A DNA stretch of 64,000 nt from Alligator mississippiensis (lineage: Eukaryota > Chordata > Crocodylia > Alligatoridae): the NCBI RefSeq assembly GCF_030867095.1, contig NC_081828.1, positions 215,419,978 to 215,483,977 on the forward strand. Direction: 5' to 3'. The position numbers and the translations under genes were made by a program. The notes under the pieces are model-generated. The model was given only the letters and a program-made list of their open reading frames with translations. It was not told the origin of the DNA and did not search any database. Positions 34,866 to 45,954 of this stretch are shown piece by piece. Every line of letters starts with the position of its first letter. The first letter of the stretch is position 1.

Positions 34866-34960
34866 GTTTTTGGTTGCAGTCATGTTAGTCTAAGGACATA
34901 GGCAGGCAAGCTTCTTTGGGTAGATGTGATAGCTTTTATTAGACCAACTGGAACTCTTGT
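34866..34960. mobile_element. Penelope-like element terminus
   Basis: 'ttggttgcagtcatgttagt', 'ctaaggacataggcaggcaa' and 'cttttattagaccaactgg' match the terminal sequence seen at 52333, 56625 and 57588. Confidence 0.7.
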
Positions 34961-35480
34961 CTTTCCTTGTATATGAAACCTGACTGTACTTTAAACATGA
35001 CTGTTTGGGTAACAGTCAGAGGTTCTCAAATGTTTTCAGATGAGTAACCTCACTTCTGGTTGGCTTGCAACCCCTCTTTATGATGTGAGCCTAAGTGCTA
35101 TAATTGAATTTCTCTGGGACCTGTGACTCAACTTGGAATCGTGACCCCTTGCTTGGGAACTGTTGACATAAGGAATTGGTCAAATATGTGAACAACCCCG
35201 CTTCCTTCACTGCAGTAACTATGTGGCATCTTGTGCGTAAACCAGGCCATGAGTCTTCAGGAAAAGCTAAAATGATCATGTGCTGGAGAAAATGGAGGAG
35301 GATTGAGGAAAATTAAGACCTATTTCTATGAAACATTTGCTTCTTTGGGTTTAACTTCCAGCTCCTCCTCAGACTTCTCATGTGAATCTGAGCCTCAGCT
35401 CTCCATCTGGAAAATGTAGATAAAAATACTAGTCCTACACACACCTCAGAGTTCAATAGGAAAAATTCATTGTGGTTCAT
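34961..35480. other. Unclassified DNA
   Basis: A MIR-like segment may lie at 35330-35470 ('gagcctcagctctccatctg'). Otherwise nothing recognised. Confidence 0.35.
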
Positions 35481-35623
35481 GAGGCAGACAAGGTTAGTTA
35501 GGTAAATGTGATATCTTTTATTAGACCAACTGAGTAGTTGGGAAAATTGTTTTTTACAAGCTTTCACACAGAAGCACCCTTCTTCAGCCATAGGGGAAGT
35601 CTGCTGGTGCTTGTGTGCTCTCT

Positions 35624-36536
35624 GGCCATGTCTACACGAGATGCTGACTGTGCAGTCATTTAGTACTTGCATACCCAAGTACTAAATGACTGCTCAGTAA
35701 CTAGTAGAGGTGCACTGATATATCGGTGGCATATCGGATCGGCACTGATAACAAGAAAATTTACATTATCGGCAATTGACTTCTTTTGGCCAATAACATC
35801 ACTGATAAATGCTGTGCGCATGCATGCAGCTGAAGCATACATGCGGCCAGGAATGCAGCACGGCAGCGAAGAGACCAGTGTTCTGCCTGTAAGTCTGTGG
35901 AGGGGAAGGGCTGTTGGGTGTGGGGGCACAGATTGAGGCCCCTATGGTGAGGGAGGGAGTGGGCACACACAAATCCGGGGGGGCACATGCACCCCATGGG
36001 TGTGCTCAGCAGTGTGGAGCTGCCCCCTCTCTCCACCCCCGTGCACCCCCGGACGAGTTGCCTGAAGCTCTGTCCCACTCCCGGGCTTGCATTCACTGCC
36101 CTGGCTGGGCAGCATTTGCCTTTGCCCCTGCCCCTGTCCCGCTCCCTCCCTCACTGTGGGCCTCCATCTGCCCCGTCACACCCCTTCCCTCACCCCCGCC
36201 CTTTCCTCCCCACAGACTTACTGGCAGGAGGCTTCTTTCCAAGCTGCCCAGCTGGATTCCTGTAAATTAGCTATTGGATTGGTATCAGCCAATGTGGCTG
36301 GTTAATAATTGGCCATCGGTATCGGCCAAGAAAATCTTTATTGGTACACTCCTAGTAATTGATGTTACTGTGCAGTAGCATCTCTGTGGCAATGCTGACT
36401 GCGCAGTAACTCATTATTACTGTGCAGTAGCATCGTGTCATGGTCCATGCCCCGCAACACTACTGAACAGTAGTAACAAGCTACTGTGCAGCAGTAACGA
36501 GCTATTGCAGAGTAAGTGTATCGTGTAAACACAGCC
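35624..36536. mobile_element. MITE-like element inserted in the Penelope element and itself split
   Basis: Ends 'ggccatgtctacacgagatg' and 'tcgtgtaaacacagcc' are inverted. The body ('catttagtacttgca', 'aagtactaaatga', 'tactgtgcagtagcatc') matches the intact copy at 32652-32882. The two halves are 35624-35704 and about 36355-36536. Confidence 0.8.
35705..36354. mobile_element. hAT-like non-autonomous transposon
   Basis: Imperfect terminal inverted repeats TAGAGGTGCACTGAT and TAGGAGTGTACCAAT. Subterminal 'atatcggt' and 'atcggc' words occur near both ends. The 8-bp flank on the left, GTAACTAG (35697-35704), fits the hAT pattern nTnnnnAn. The right counterpart reads GTAATTGA (36355-36362). The uninterrupted copy at 32652 reads GTAACCAG at this place. 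The interior is GC-rich and has no transposase. Confidence 0.8.
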
Positions 36537-37077
36537 TCCAGGATCGAATCGAAGCTTCAGCCAATATGCAAAATGCAGATCTGTGAAAATGCAAACGTAT
36601 GGCAAGGAAGATCAAAGGGGATGGGAATGTATGAGTGAGACAGGTAGATATGGGGGTCAGGAAACAAAAGAGGGGAATGTTGATCTGTGATAAAATGTAG
36701 CTGGTAAAATGTAGAGAGGTTATATGGGGTTATCAGATGGCAGGAAGGTTATAAAGTGCCATAAATCCAATGTCTATATTTAGCCCATGATTTTTTGTAT
36801 CCAGTAGGTTGATGAAGTGAAGTTTGTAGGTTCATCTACAACAGGTGTTTTGTAAATTCCCATTGAGGATTAGAATTGAGAGTTTGGAGAGACAGTGGTT
36901 GTCTTGTGAGAAAAGTGCATCCACAGGTAATTGGGTATTTTGGTCTTTGATTTTTTTTTGGTGTGTGTCCACTCTAGTGTACAGCTGCTGTTTGGTTTCT
37001 CTTACATAATTTCCATCAGGGCATTCAGTGCACTGGATGAGATGTATTACATTTCTAGGCTGACCAGGCACAATTTA

Positions 37078-37262
37078 TGCCGTGGTCAGTGACTGCACAT
37101 GCATTTAATCACAGTAAATTACCCTGGCTAGAGACAGTACTATTTTACTGTGGCATAAATTAGTTTACTGTGGCCTAATACTGACGCATGTGTAGACAGT
37201 GATGCTTTACTCCGCAGCTAACTGGTCTACTCTGCAGTAAAGCACATGTGTAGATGCAGCCT
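37078..37262. mobile_element. Foldback MITE-like element
   Basis: The right end 'cacatgtgtagatgcagcc' and internal 'tttactgtggc' words mark the same superfamily. The left end abuts the Penelope remnant. Confidence 0.65.
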
Positions 37263-37837
37263 CAGTGAACACATCAGGGCTCCTGTGGAAAAACTAAAAG
37301 CTGCATCAATAATGTCTGTGGAAGAGGATGCCAAGTTTGCATAGGTAATCTTGTACTTGGGCACTTCCTAACTCGAATGCAGTCATCACTGGTTTTAATG
37401 GGATTTGCAGTTGGGAAATAGACTGATTTATATGCCATGGGCTTCATGCAACCTCCATTGAAATTCATGAGAATCTTTCCAGTGACTTCAATCATCGTTG
37501 GATTTGGCTTTATTTCCTGGCTTTTAAGTGCAAATAATAACCAGTATGGGGACTGTTCCAGACTTTCATGTCTCTTAACGAGCAGGGAAGGATGATAAAA
37601 TGGGTTTGTGACCTGGCAACAAACAGGAGCCAAACTCCAGGTAGCCTGCTCCCAAATAAGTCTCCTTGAAAGCTGTTGCATGAGACATCAACTGTACCTA
37701 AGGCAGCATATGAGGAATACCGGAATTCCCAGCGATCCACCCAGGTATCAGTATCACCTGATTACTCAATACCAGCAGGTATTTTGGGCCTTGCAGCTCA
37801 GTTTCCCAGAAGAGGAGAAATCAGTGACAAACAGTCT
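37263..37837. other. Unclassified DNA with a palindromic repeat segment
   Basis: Around 37440-37505, 'ctccattgaaattcatgaga' faces 'ccagtgacttcaatcatcg', part of a dispersed sauropsid repeat. The rest shows nothing recognisable. Confidence 0.4.
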
Positions 37838-38283
37838 GTGCACATCTACACATGAAGTGAATGCGACACAATAAACTCCAGCACATACTGCACTGGGTTT
37901 ATTGTTCCCGGGCGTTGTGTCTTCATGTGTACCTGCAAATGCATCACATTGAGCTGGGTTGGAGCAGCCGCAGCTGGCAGGAGTCCCGGGGGGGTCAGCC
38001 TGCCAGCCTGGGACTGCTCCAACCTGGCTTAACATGCTGCAGAGGGGCTGACTGGGACACGAGGGTGCTCCATTGTGGGGCTAGTCAGCCTCAGTCACCG
38101 TCTATGCATGTGTTGCTGCACACTCAATAATGCCACCCTAAGATAGTACTTGTGTTTATACATACTAAACTATAGTGGAGTTAATTGGTTTACTATGACC
38201 TAATAGGCACACTCATGTAGATGCTGAGACTATTGCAGAGCTAATTAGGCAGCTCTACAAAAAAATCTCATGCAGATGTGCCT
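37838..38283. mobile_element. Foldback MITE-like element with GC-rich centre
   Basis: Ends 'gtgcacatctacacatgaag' and the reverse complement of 'ggcacatctgcatgagatt'. The centre around 37970-38050 is GC-rich and partly self-complementary ('ctgccagcctgggactgctc'). Confidence 0.75.
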
Positions 38284-38884
38284 TCTAAGTCTAGTCTCAG
38301 TTTAGTTTTGTTGATGCCAGTCCTGAAAGGGAACCTTGCATAACTCATACAATCACCACCACCCCATGTCCTCCTCAGAAGTCAAAACTTGCTTGCACAC
38401 TGATAGATACTGGAAAGCCTTGTGTAATAGGCTTGTAATAACATAGGCTTGTCAGCATGTAATAACATGCTGACACCCCCATAATAAGCATTGCTTTTAT
38501 CAGAATCCATCTTTTCTAGTTTCTTCTATTTATTTTCATTTTGCACAGCGAGTCAAGTGAACCAACGCATCCATCGTATTTTGTATGGGAGCGCAGTGCT
38601 AATATGCCTGCCTTTCAACATCCATAATACTGAGAGCTAGCTTTGTGTGGAGGAGAGAGAGAGAGATGGGAAACTCGTTAAGTGGCAGGGATAGAGGAGT
38701 CCTTCCTAAGTGAATGGGATGTCTTCTTAAGCAATTGTGTTTTTTTTTTCCATGACATAGGCAGAGACATGCCAAATGATTTGTCTTAAAAGTTTAAGAA
38801 AAAAAGAAATAAAAAATAATCTCGTCAGGACAGCAGTTACAAAAAGGAAAAGTAGTCTGTGGGAGAGGCATTATACTTGGAAGA
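38284..38884. other. Unique intergenic DNA
   Basis: Nothing recognised. Confidence 0.4.
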
Positions 38885-38990
38885 GGGAGAGTTGGGTCCT
38901 ACTCCTGGGTCTGCCAACAACTTGTGCAGGTCAGTGCAACTTCTAGGCACTGGTTCCCTATCTGTATCACAGATATAACTATTGTTCATG
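38885..38990 (+). repeat. MIR-type SINE fragment
   Basis: 'gggtcctactcctgggtct', 'gtgcaggtcagtgcaacttc', 'ggttccctatctgta' keep MIR order. Confidence 0.55.
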
Positions 38991-39095
38991 TTAGTTATGA
39001 GCTAGGACCTTCACTGAAATCCAAGACCCATTGTTCTAGGTGCTTACAACCACCGAATGGGGCAGTTTTGATCTCTAAAGATTCACAATCTAGAT

Positions 39096-39375
39096 CAGTG
39101 ATTCTCAACCAAGGTGCCCTGATATCTTGGAAGGGTGCTGGGAGGTGGGAGGAGATAAACCAGTGGTGAGAAAATAAGCACATAAGTGCAGACCTAGGTT
39201 TGTCCCTATCTGGCCATTCCCTTGTCCCAAATGCCTAGCCCCTCTACAGGGAGGTAAGCACTGCAAAAAATGAGTTAGCTCTTGAAATGAGGGGTTGATC
39301 AGTTCACAAAAGTTATGGAGGGGGTCTTGAGTTTAATAAAGGGTACCGTGAGTCTAAAAAGATTGAAGACTGTTT
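39096..39375. mobile_element. hAT-type non-autonomous transposon with intact target duplication
   Basis: Begins CAGTGATTCTCAACC and ends with a decayed inverse (GATTGAAGACTG followed by TTT). Both sides carry the 8-bp direct repeat ATCTAGAT (39088-39095 and 39376-39383), which fits the hAT target pattern nTnnnnAn. The element is 280 bp and has no coding capacity. Related termini occur at 41806-42064 and 53150-53434. Confidence 0.85.
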
Positions 39376-39397
39376 ATCTAGATTAAGACAAATACAC

Positions 39398-39478
39398 AGA
39401 TAAACACACACGTGCACACACACATATGTAGGTGTGTGTGCATGCATGCATGCATGCGTGCGTGTGTGTGTGTGTGTA
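39398..39478. repeat. Compound (CA)n/(TGCA)n/(TG)n microsatellite
   Basis: Alternating purine-pyrimidine run, capable of Z-DNA or cruciform structure. Confidence 0.95.
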
Positions 39479-39484
39479 ATGGGG

Positions 39485-39556
39485 GGATGGCCAAAGGACT
39501 AGATGAATTCCCTACCACCTGGAGCTTTAAATTGAGACTTCTTGATTCCAATTCTA
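39485..39556. repeat. Dispersed repeat, copy A
   Basis: 'gatggccaaaggactagatg', 'cctggagctttaaattgaga' and 'cttcttgattcc' match 41086-41148 base for base in most places. Family not known to me. Confidence 0.65.
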
Positions 39557-39574
39557 GATGACTTTTTAAATGAC

Positions 39575-39720
39575 ATGCATTAATTCAACAAGTTCTACCA
39601 TATATATGAGAATTGAGGCACAGAGCTTCTAAACAACTCATGGAAGATTGCACTGGATGTCTGTGGTCAAATGAGGACCTGAACTCCACAGTCACAGGTG
39701 ACTACCTGGGCCACAAAAGC
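39575..39720 (-). repeat. MIR-type SINE, minus strand
   Basis: 'gagaattgaggcacagagct' and 'gtggtcaaatgaggacctga' correspond to reverse MIR. Confidence 0.6.
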
Positions 39721-41084
39721 CATCTTTCATCTCCTATCTCCCTGCAGTGGTTAGCATCAGTGAGACAGACACGTTGGATGGAAAGGACTACATGTAAATG
39801 TCCAAGAGCTCAAATCGGGTCCTGGAATGATGAGCAATAGGCAATGCATAGCTGAAATCCTGAACGCTTGAGTCATCTTTCCAGTCTGCGCGTGTGCTCT
39901 AAGGCATACAACTTACCTCATTCTGAGTGTGAAATACATGCCAGCTAGTTTTCAGCAGGACTGCCTGGATATTGGTTCAACTTGAGAAATGGACCCTGAA
40001 GCTGAACAAAGGCAGAAACCCAGACACCAGTGCATCTGTGTTTAAATTCCCATAAGCATGCATGCACGTACACCCCAAGGGATGGCTTTAACTGAGCAGT
40101 TGCACATGGCAGGACTTCAGGTGCACTTGAGTTGTCTACTTTTCTATCTAGGAAAATGGAGAAATTATTTGCAGCCACAGGTAGGACACCGCTATGGAGC
40201 ATGTTACTCTCAGCTTACGCCCTGCAGTAGATGAACTAAAGGCAACACCCCCTTATTTCTTCTTTTACCTACATTTCTTCTCTATCTTTCTATTATCCCT
40301 CCTATCAGCTCCTCCCTTTGTGCCTGAGGAAGAAGAGACCGAGTGAGACATGGGTTTTTGTGCTGTGCAGCGCTGGGGACTAGACTCCATGATTTCCACC
40401 AGCGGAGAATACAAACACTGAGGGTAAGGGGCAATTCTTGCACCACTGTTATATCCTGTGGCTCTCTGAAACCATTATTGCCTGTATCACTGAGCCAAGA
40501 TACAGCCCGCAAGATATGAGACTGAAAGAAACCATAGAGGAAAGCACAAAACCTGGCATCTGATTCTCCTTAACACTAACATCATTTATAATCAGGGCTA
40601 TTGCCCTCTTTCCCACAAACTGACCATATTTTCACTCACAGTAGAGGGCTGGAATATATTAAAGATAATCAGCTTCCAATTGCATCTCTTTTTCAAACCT
40701 AAAATGTGATGGGGTGAGGAAAAAACATGCTTGCAGATATCATTTCCAGCGGTAATGCAAAGCATCTCTCTGCCTCTTGGAAAGCTCCCAGTCAAACAGG
40801 CTGCTGATGAGAAGGAAATAAAAGATCTATGATGTTGAGGAGGGGGGGTCATTTGAACACAACCAAAGACCAGCATCAAAGGTAACTCTGCCCCCTGTAG
40901 CCTGTTGGATTATATATATATATGAGCTTCTCAATTAGAAAACCAAGACCCTAAAGCCTGGTGAATGGTGACATCACAGGGATCATAGGCGAGCGGTCTC
41001 AAAATGTTGGTATGCATTTGGAGGGGACCAACATTAAAAACCCAAGCAAGCAAGCCAATTATTTTATCTGCCTGTTCTTGGAAA
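39721..41084. other. Unique intergenic DNA
   Basis: A short (TA)n run lies at 40912-40923. No gene or repeat recognised. Confidence 0.4.
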
Positions 41085-41085
41085 A

Positions 41086-41148
41086 GATGGCCAAAGGACT
41101 GGGTGAAATCCTTATTGCCTGGAGCCTTTAAACTGAGATATCTTGATT
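41086..41148. repeat. Dispersed repeat, copy B
   Basis: Partner of 39485-39556. It ends where the palindromic element at 41149 begins, which suggests that element inserted here. Confidence 0.65.
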
Positions 41149-41511
41149 CCTACACACATAAAGGGAGCCTGCTCCTATGTGCTGCAAATCCAGTGCGTCG
41201 GAGCAGACCTAATCAATCAAGTCTGCCGGAGCATGGAAATTAACATGCTCCAGCAGCACCAGCATCACATGCATCAGCATCCCCGTGCTTAAAAATGGTG
41301 GCGGGGCACTTTAAACTAACGCTCGTTCAACGAGCGTTAAAGCGTCCCACCGCCAGATTGCAGGACGGGAATGCTGAAACACGTGACACTTTGGGCACTT
41401 TTTAATTAAAGCACCCCTGCATGCCACCTGGAGCACATATATAAGCATCTGGAGGTACTAGATTTAATGCACGTTAAATAAAGCGCATTAAAGCATGTGT
41501 AGAAGTGCCCA
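41149..41511. mobile_element. Palindromic MITE-like element
   Basis: The centre holds the perfect inverted pair TAACGCTCGTT / AACGAGCGTTA at about 41317-41340. Around it 'ggcggggcactttaa' faces 'ttaaagcgtcccaccgcc'. The right end 'gcatgtgtagaagtgccc' matches the family termini. Confidence 0.75.
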
Positions 41512-41805
41512 CTGTGGCCTGATTTATACTGGAAGTCCATGTCTGGATGATAACAATGGCTACCTTCCAGCCTCAAAAGTACCTCCTATGAGGCTATGAA
41601 AAACCAGGCTGCATATTTAGACAAACAAATATAAATGTAGATGCCTAAGTAGAGGTACCCTTCAATTTTGATGTCTCATTTAGGTAATTGGTACAACAGG
41701 GCAACAATTTTAACATAGCTCTGCAAAACACTATTGCATACTCTGGGCTGCAGAAGTGTAGAAAAGCCCCAGTCAAAGATCAGGGCCCCGCTGGGGTAAG
41801 CGGGT

Positions 41806-42064
41806 GGTTCCCAACCTTTTCAGACTCAAGGGCCCCCCTTGGAAAATACCAGCTCTGAGTTTTCAGTTGTTTTTTTGACTACAGAAAAATAGCAGCACCA
41901 TTTTTCTGTGGCCCCAAACTCAGAAAAAAGCACAGCGGGTCAATATGCTTTTTGGATTTCAATCGAAAATCTCTAGGTTTATTTTGTGAATTATCTGCAC
42001 ACCTAACCCTGCTACTATTGCATGGCATCCCAGGGTGCCGGGGCACCCAAGGTGAGGATCAGAG
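41806..42064. mobile_element. hAT-type non-autonomous transposon
   Basis: Left end GGTGGTTCCCAACC. The right end is the inverse of a 'gatcctcaccttgggtgcc' phrase. The internal phrase 'ttttgactacagaaaaata' is shared with 53150-53434. Confidence 0.7.
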
Positions 42065-43194
42065 TGCTAAGCACTCTTCACCTAGCACACGATAAATACA
42101 AATGGATTATTGTATATATATTTTTTTTTAATATATTACAAGTTTGTGGTTTGGTTTGATTTTTAACTAGAAGTTACAAGCAAGGCAATGGAGGAGGGCT
42201 ATTCCTCCACCAGCCTAATAGATTTATTTCACAAGGAATATGAAGGCCTTAAAGTTATTTTACTTAACACTGTTTCTTTTTTCCCTACCTCTGGCACACA
42301 GGGAGTTGGCAGCGTCGTAACTGTGGAATGGAAGTGCCGTAATGGAAGGGAGTCCTTGGCATCACTACATAGCCGCAATTACCTGCCCCTGTCTCTATCT
42401 GTGACTTCATGGCCGTAAACAACGTTCACCACGATTAAATTAAAAACACATGCAACATGGAACAAATCAGAACATATCCGAGGATTTCTCCCCCCAACCC
42501 AAAACCTTAAATCAACAGGGTGAAAGAATATTTCATAGATGCTTGCACACTAAGCGGATTTCATTACAATGAAATCAACCCGGTTGTTGCCTAATCTCCA
42601 TGCAATATTTCAAATTGCAGACACTGATAGCTCTTAGGGCAAATTCTACAGAGAGAAACCAAAGAGTATTTGGTGAAACTTCATCGCTACAGGGAGGAAA
42701 ACTGGACTGGGGCAATGGTCTCCAATCTGAGCTCCGGGCAACGTTGCGGTTTGCTCTGCCAACTTGTTTTACCTTGTTAATTCTTTACGGCTACGAGCGA
42801 TGATGGAGGGCTCCAGGGTAGGCCCTGCCTGCAAGATGCGGGTCGGGGATCACTTTTTTAGGGGCTAGAATACAGGATTGAGACACAAAGAGATCTGGCT
42901 CAGCCTTCCTGCAGTATGATCTTGCACCAATCCTTGATCTCGGTTTCCTGACTGTCAAGCAAAGGAACAGCACTTCTGCATGGCACAAAGAGGAGGTGGC
43001 AAGAATAATTCCCCATTGTGGCTCCAGGGCCTGCTTGTAATTCTCGTGTCACTTCAAAGACAGGTCCTGCCTTGGGTATCATGGTAACATCTACTCCCAT
43101 GAGATCCAGATTCCCTTTATGAAGTCCCGTGCCAACACAGAAAGAGGCTGCCAGCTCTCCTGAGCATGTAGTGTCTAAATAGACAAGTCCCTCC
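42065..43194. other. Unique DNA with a splice-acceptor-like site
   Basis: At 42270-42301 a pyrimidine tract ends in CAG, followed by a short plus-strand open frame (to 42418). No donor or known protein is evident, so it is not called as an exon. Confidence 0.35.
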
Positions 43195-43400
43195 TCAAAG
43201 AAAGCAACAGACCCATTTTACAGACGGGCAGCTGAGGCAGAAAGGGGCACAAGGCTAGATGCTCAGCGCTGGTAAATTCACCTATTTCTAATGAAGCACA
43301 TAATTCAACGGATCTGTGCTCAAAACCAGATCCTAAGCAATCTGCCCAGGGTCCTAAGGGGACCACTTGCAGAGCCAGGAATTTAACCTAGATGTCCCAT
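43195..43400 (-). repeat. MIR-type SINE, minus strand
   Basis: 'cccattttacagacgggcag', 'ctgaggcagaaaggggcaca' and 'gagccaggaatttaacctag' correspond to reverse MIR. Confidence 0.75.
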
Positions 43401-43558
43401 GCCTAGGACATGGCCTGTCCACACTCCACCATGATCCCAGATGCTGCGCGCTTTCTCCTCTTCTCTCAAGCACTCTGTTCCCTCTTTCCCTAGAGACACC
43501 AGGTTTCCTCCCCAAACCTTCAGGAGCCTGTTCTCAAAGAAGACTCCTTGGGATTCGC

Positions 43559-43672
43559 AGAATCATAGAAAATGAGGGTAGAAGGGGACCTCACATCTAG
43601 TCCAAACCCCTGCTCAAAGCAGGACCAGCCCCAACCAGATCACCCCAGGCAAGGTCTTAAAAACCCAGGTAG
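43559..43672 (-). mobile_element. CR1 LINE 3' tail
   Basis: 'agaatcatagaaaatgaggg' and 'ctgctcaaagcaggaccag' are the reverse of the CR1 3' UTR. An internal segment is missing compared with other copies. Confidence 0.85.
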
Positions 43673-45954
43673 AACTGCCTTTTCTCCCAAATCCTCCTGG
43701 AGCTGCTAATGCAACCCACCTAGCGAAAGCTTGCCTCAAATCTGTGAGTTTAAGACAGGGACTAGCAGTACACGACATGGTTGTAGCTCCAATTTGTCCT
43801 AAGCGCTGCTTCCCCCTTCCTCATTCTTGACAAAAACTCTACCATCACCCCATACATCCCTGAAAACCCACAAATGTCATAACTGTGGTTCAATGGTCCA
43901 AGAGGCTGAGCCATCAACTGAGAAAGGTTAGGAGAATGCCAGTGTTGCAGCTAATTCCCTTCTTTATTATTAGATACTCTAATTACACAACATCGGTGGT
44001 AGGTGGTGGGAAGAGGACTAGAACAGGGTAGCATTTAGGTGTCCACAATTCAGTAGAAGGATTAACGAAAGGCCCAGCCTGAATCTAGGGGTGCATTGGA
44101 AGTAAGAGGCCTAACAACATACGATGGGGCTAGACATCACATCCTCTCCAAACGACCAGGTACTCGGTTATGATTGGGCCAAGCCTGAGTCTGGAGCAAG
44201 GTTCAAACTCATCCCTCTGGATGCCACAGTGAGACTGACTTCTCCAACCCCCCAGGCTTTATCAGCCAGTTGAAAATTAAGCCATTTCTCAGAAGCCTGA
44301 TGGACCGCTAAAAGGTTATGCAAACTGTGCTCCATTTAACGAGGACACAGATGAGCTGCTCTTCGAGCCAGGTGCTACTCATTTTTATCTTCAGCCCCCT
44401 GGCAGCTGAACAGCTGGACTCATGCACCACTGGCCTTGACGAGGCAAATGGGTCTTCAGAGCGCGCATGTCCTGGCTTTGTCCACAATGGGCTTGTGCAT
44501 ACACTGCTGCCGCTGTCAAGCGATCGGTAGGATGGATGAAACCCAGGAAACCATGCAAGTTGGGTGACAGCTTGTAGCTTCTGTCCACGCGATGAGGGAA
44601 AAATTGAAGCTGCCCTGTTAAAACAGCACAGCAGGCTGTGAGCCACACAAGCTTACTGCGGTAGGAGAGCCAAGAGCTGTTTATTTTACAAACCCCAGCT
44701 GTTAAACTTATGAATCAGGACAGTTACAGAATTATTTTTCATCCACCAAGCTGAGGTTTGACATAATTCACACGCACAATAGAAGGCAAGCGATGCTGCC
44801 GCTGAGTTTGGCTGGATTACACATGCATCAGGACAGCAATTTCAGACGCCTTCTCTCATAATCACCGGTCCTCTACCCAGACTGAAGACCTCTGGGCAGA
44901 CTTACTCTGTTGCCTTTGATGGGGGAGAAAACTTGGTGTTTTCAGAATATGTAGCCGTAGAGACACAAGGAGCCATTGTGGGTTAATTAATTAATTGCTT
45001 GTTAAAGCTCTTTGCAGCCCTCAGATGAGAAGTGTAAAGTGCTGTGTTTATGACTGGGGCATTTCACTGATTCCACAGAAACGTTAAATGGGTTTCCACA
45101 TGAAAGTCGTTCTCCAGAAAAATAAAATCACTCAGTGTGCCCGTGAACTTGAGAGCCAGCTGGCTGCATGATTTGGGGAGTTAAAACACACAGCTGAAGC
45201 ACACTTGTTTTTCAGAAGAGATTCGTTCCTCTTAAGCTCATTACAGTTCAAGGTTTTGAGCAAAGTAATGGCTCATTGCTCTCACTTGGGGAGGGGCTAG
45301 GCGATGTAGACACTTAACAACATAAAGCAGCCCCTGCTTCACAGAGCTCATGAGTTACATGCACCATTTATGTCCCAAACAACCTCCTTCTGCATAAAGT
45401 CTAAATTTATTTCAGAGAAGAATGAAAAGCTATTTTGTTCATGAATCTTCCTTTGGGTTCCACACTGATTTTTGGGAAAAGAAACCAACTCACAGTATTT
45501 ATATCCATCATGAAGGGAAGGGGACTCGAGGGGGCTTCTTACTATTACCTACCTTACTTCGAAGGCCCCCTGCCAAGCAACAAGCGTTGTCACTCACTTC
45601 ATGCCCCCCACATGCTGAAAGATGTTGTATGGCTGTCAAGAGTGGGGCTGCGTGTGACCAGCCTGGCGTTAAAAGCCAGACCAAGGCCAAGATCCTGGCT
45701 GTGTGACAAAAAGCAGCCCTGTGACACTTTTCAACAAGTGGCATGTCCGGGATGGGAGCAAGTCGGTGGGGTAGTGGTTTTGGGACTGCTGCAGAGGTGC
45801 TACAGATGCATCTGAGGAAGCTGAAGTGGCTTTTAAAGATGCAAGCTAAAGTGGTAAAAACCCTTTTCATTGCATGCCTGGTAAGGGTTCAAAGGACTGA
45901 AAATCTGAGAAGTAAAACAGATTTCTAACCTGTTGGTTAAGAATCTTTCTTAAG
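43673..45954. other. Unique intergenic DNA
   Basis: A repeat-poor stretch. 44985-45130 ('gttaattaattaattgcttg' and following) is AT-rich and could be conserved non-coding DNA. No exon recognised. Confidence 0.4.

Larger units (their letters stand above)
35481..37077 (-). mobile_element. Penelope-like retroelement with GIY-YIG remnant, split by later insertions
   Basis: Left piece 35481-35623 is a terminus ('atatcttttattagaccaac', 'acaagctttcacacagaagc'). Right piece 36537-37077 encodes on the minus strand NVIHLIQCTECPDGNYVRET and later LSKLSILILNGNLQNT, the GIY-YIG-type endonuclease region of Penelope-like elements. The same order of terminus, spacer and endonuclease piece recurs at 57588-58258 without interruption, so the two pieces here belong together. 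The RT domain is absent from both copies. Confidence 0.75.

Noticed and set aside
39398-39478. CRISPR-like or satellite repeat
   Set aside because: Simple dinucleotide/tetranucleotide microsatellite in vertebrate DNA.
42270-42418. Splice acceptor with short frame
   Set aside because: No recognisable protein, donor or poly(A) signal, so it is not called as an exon.
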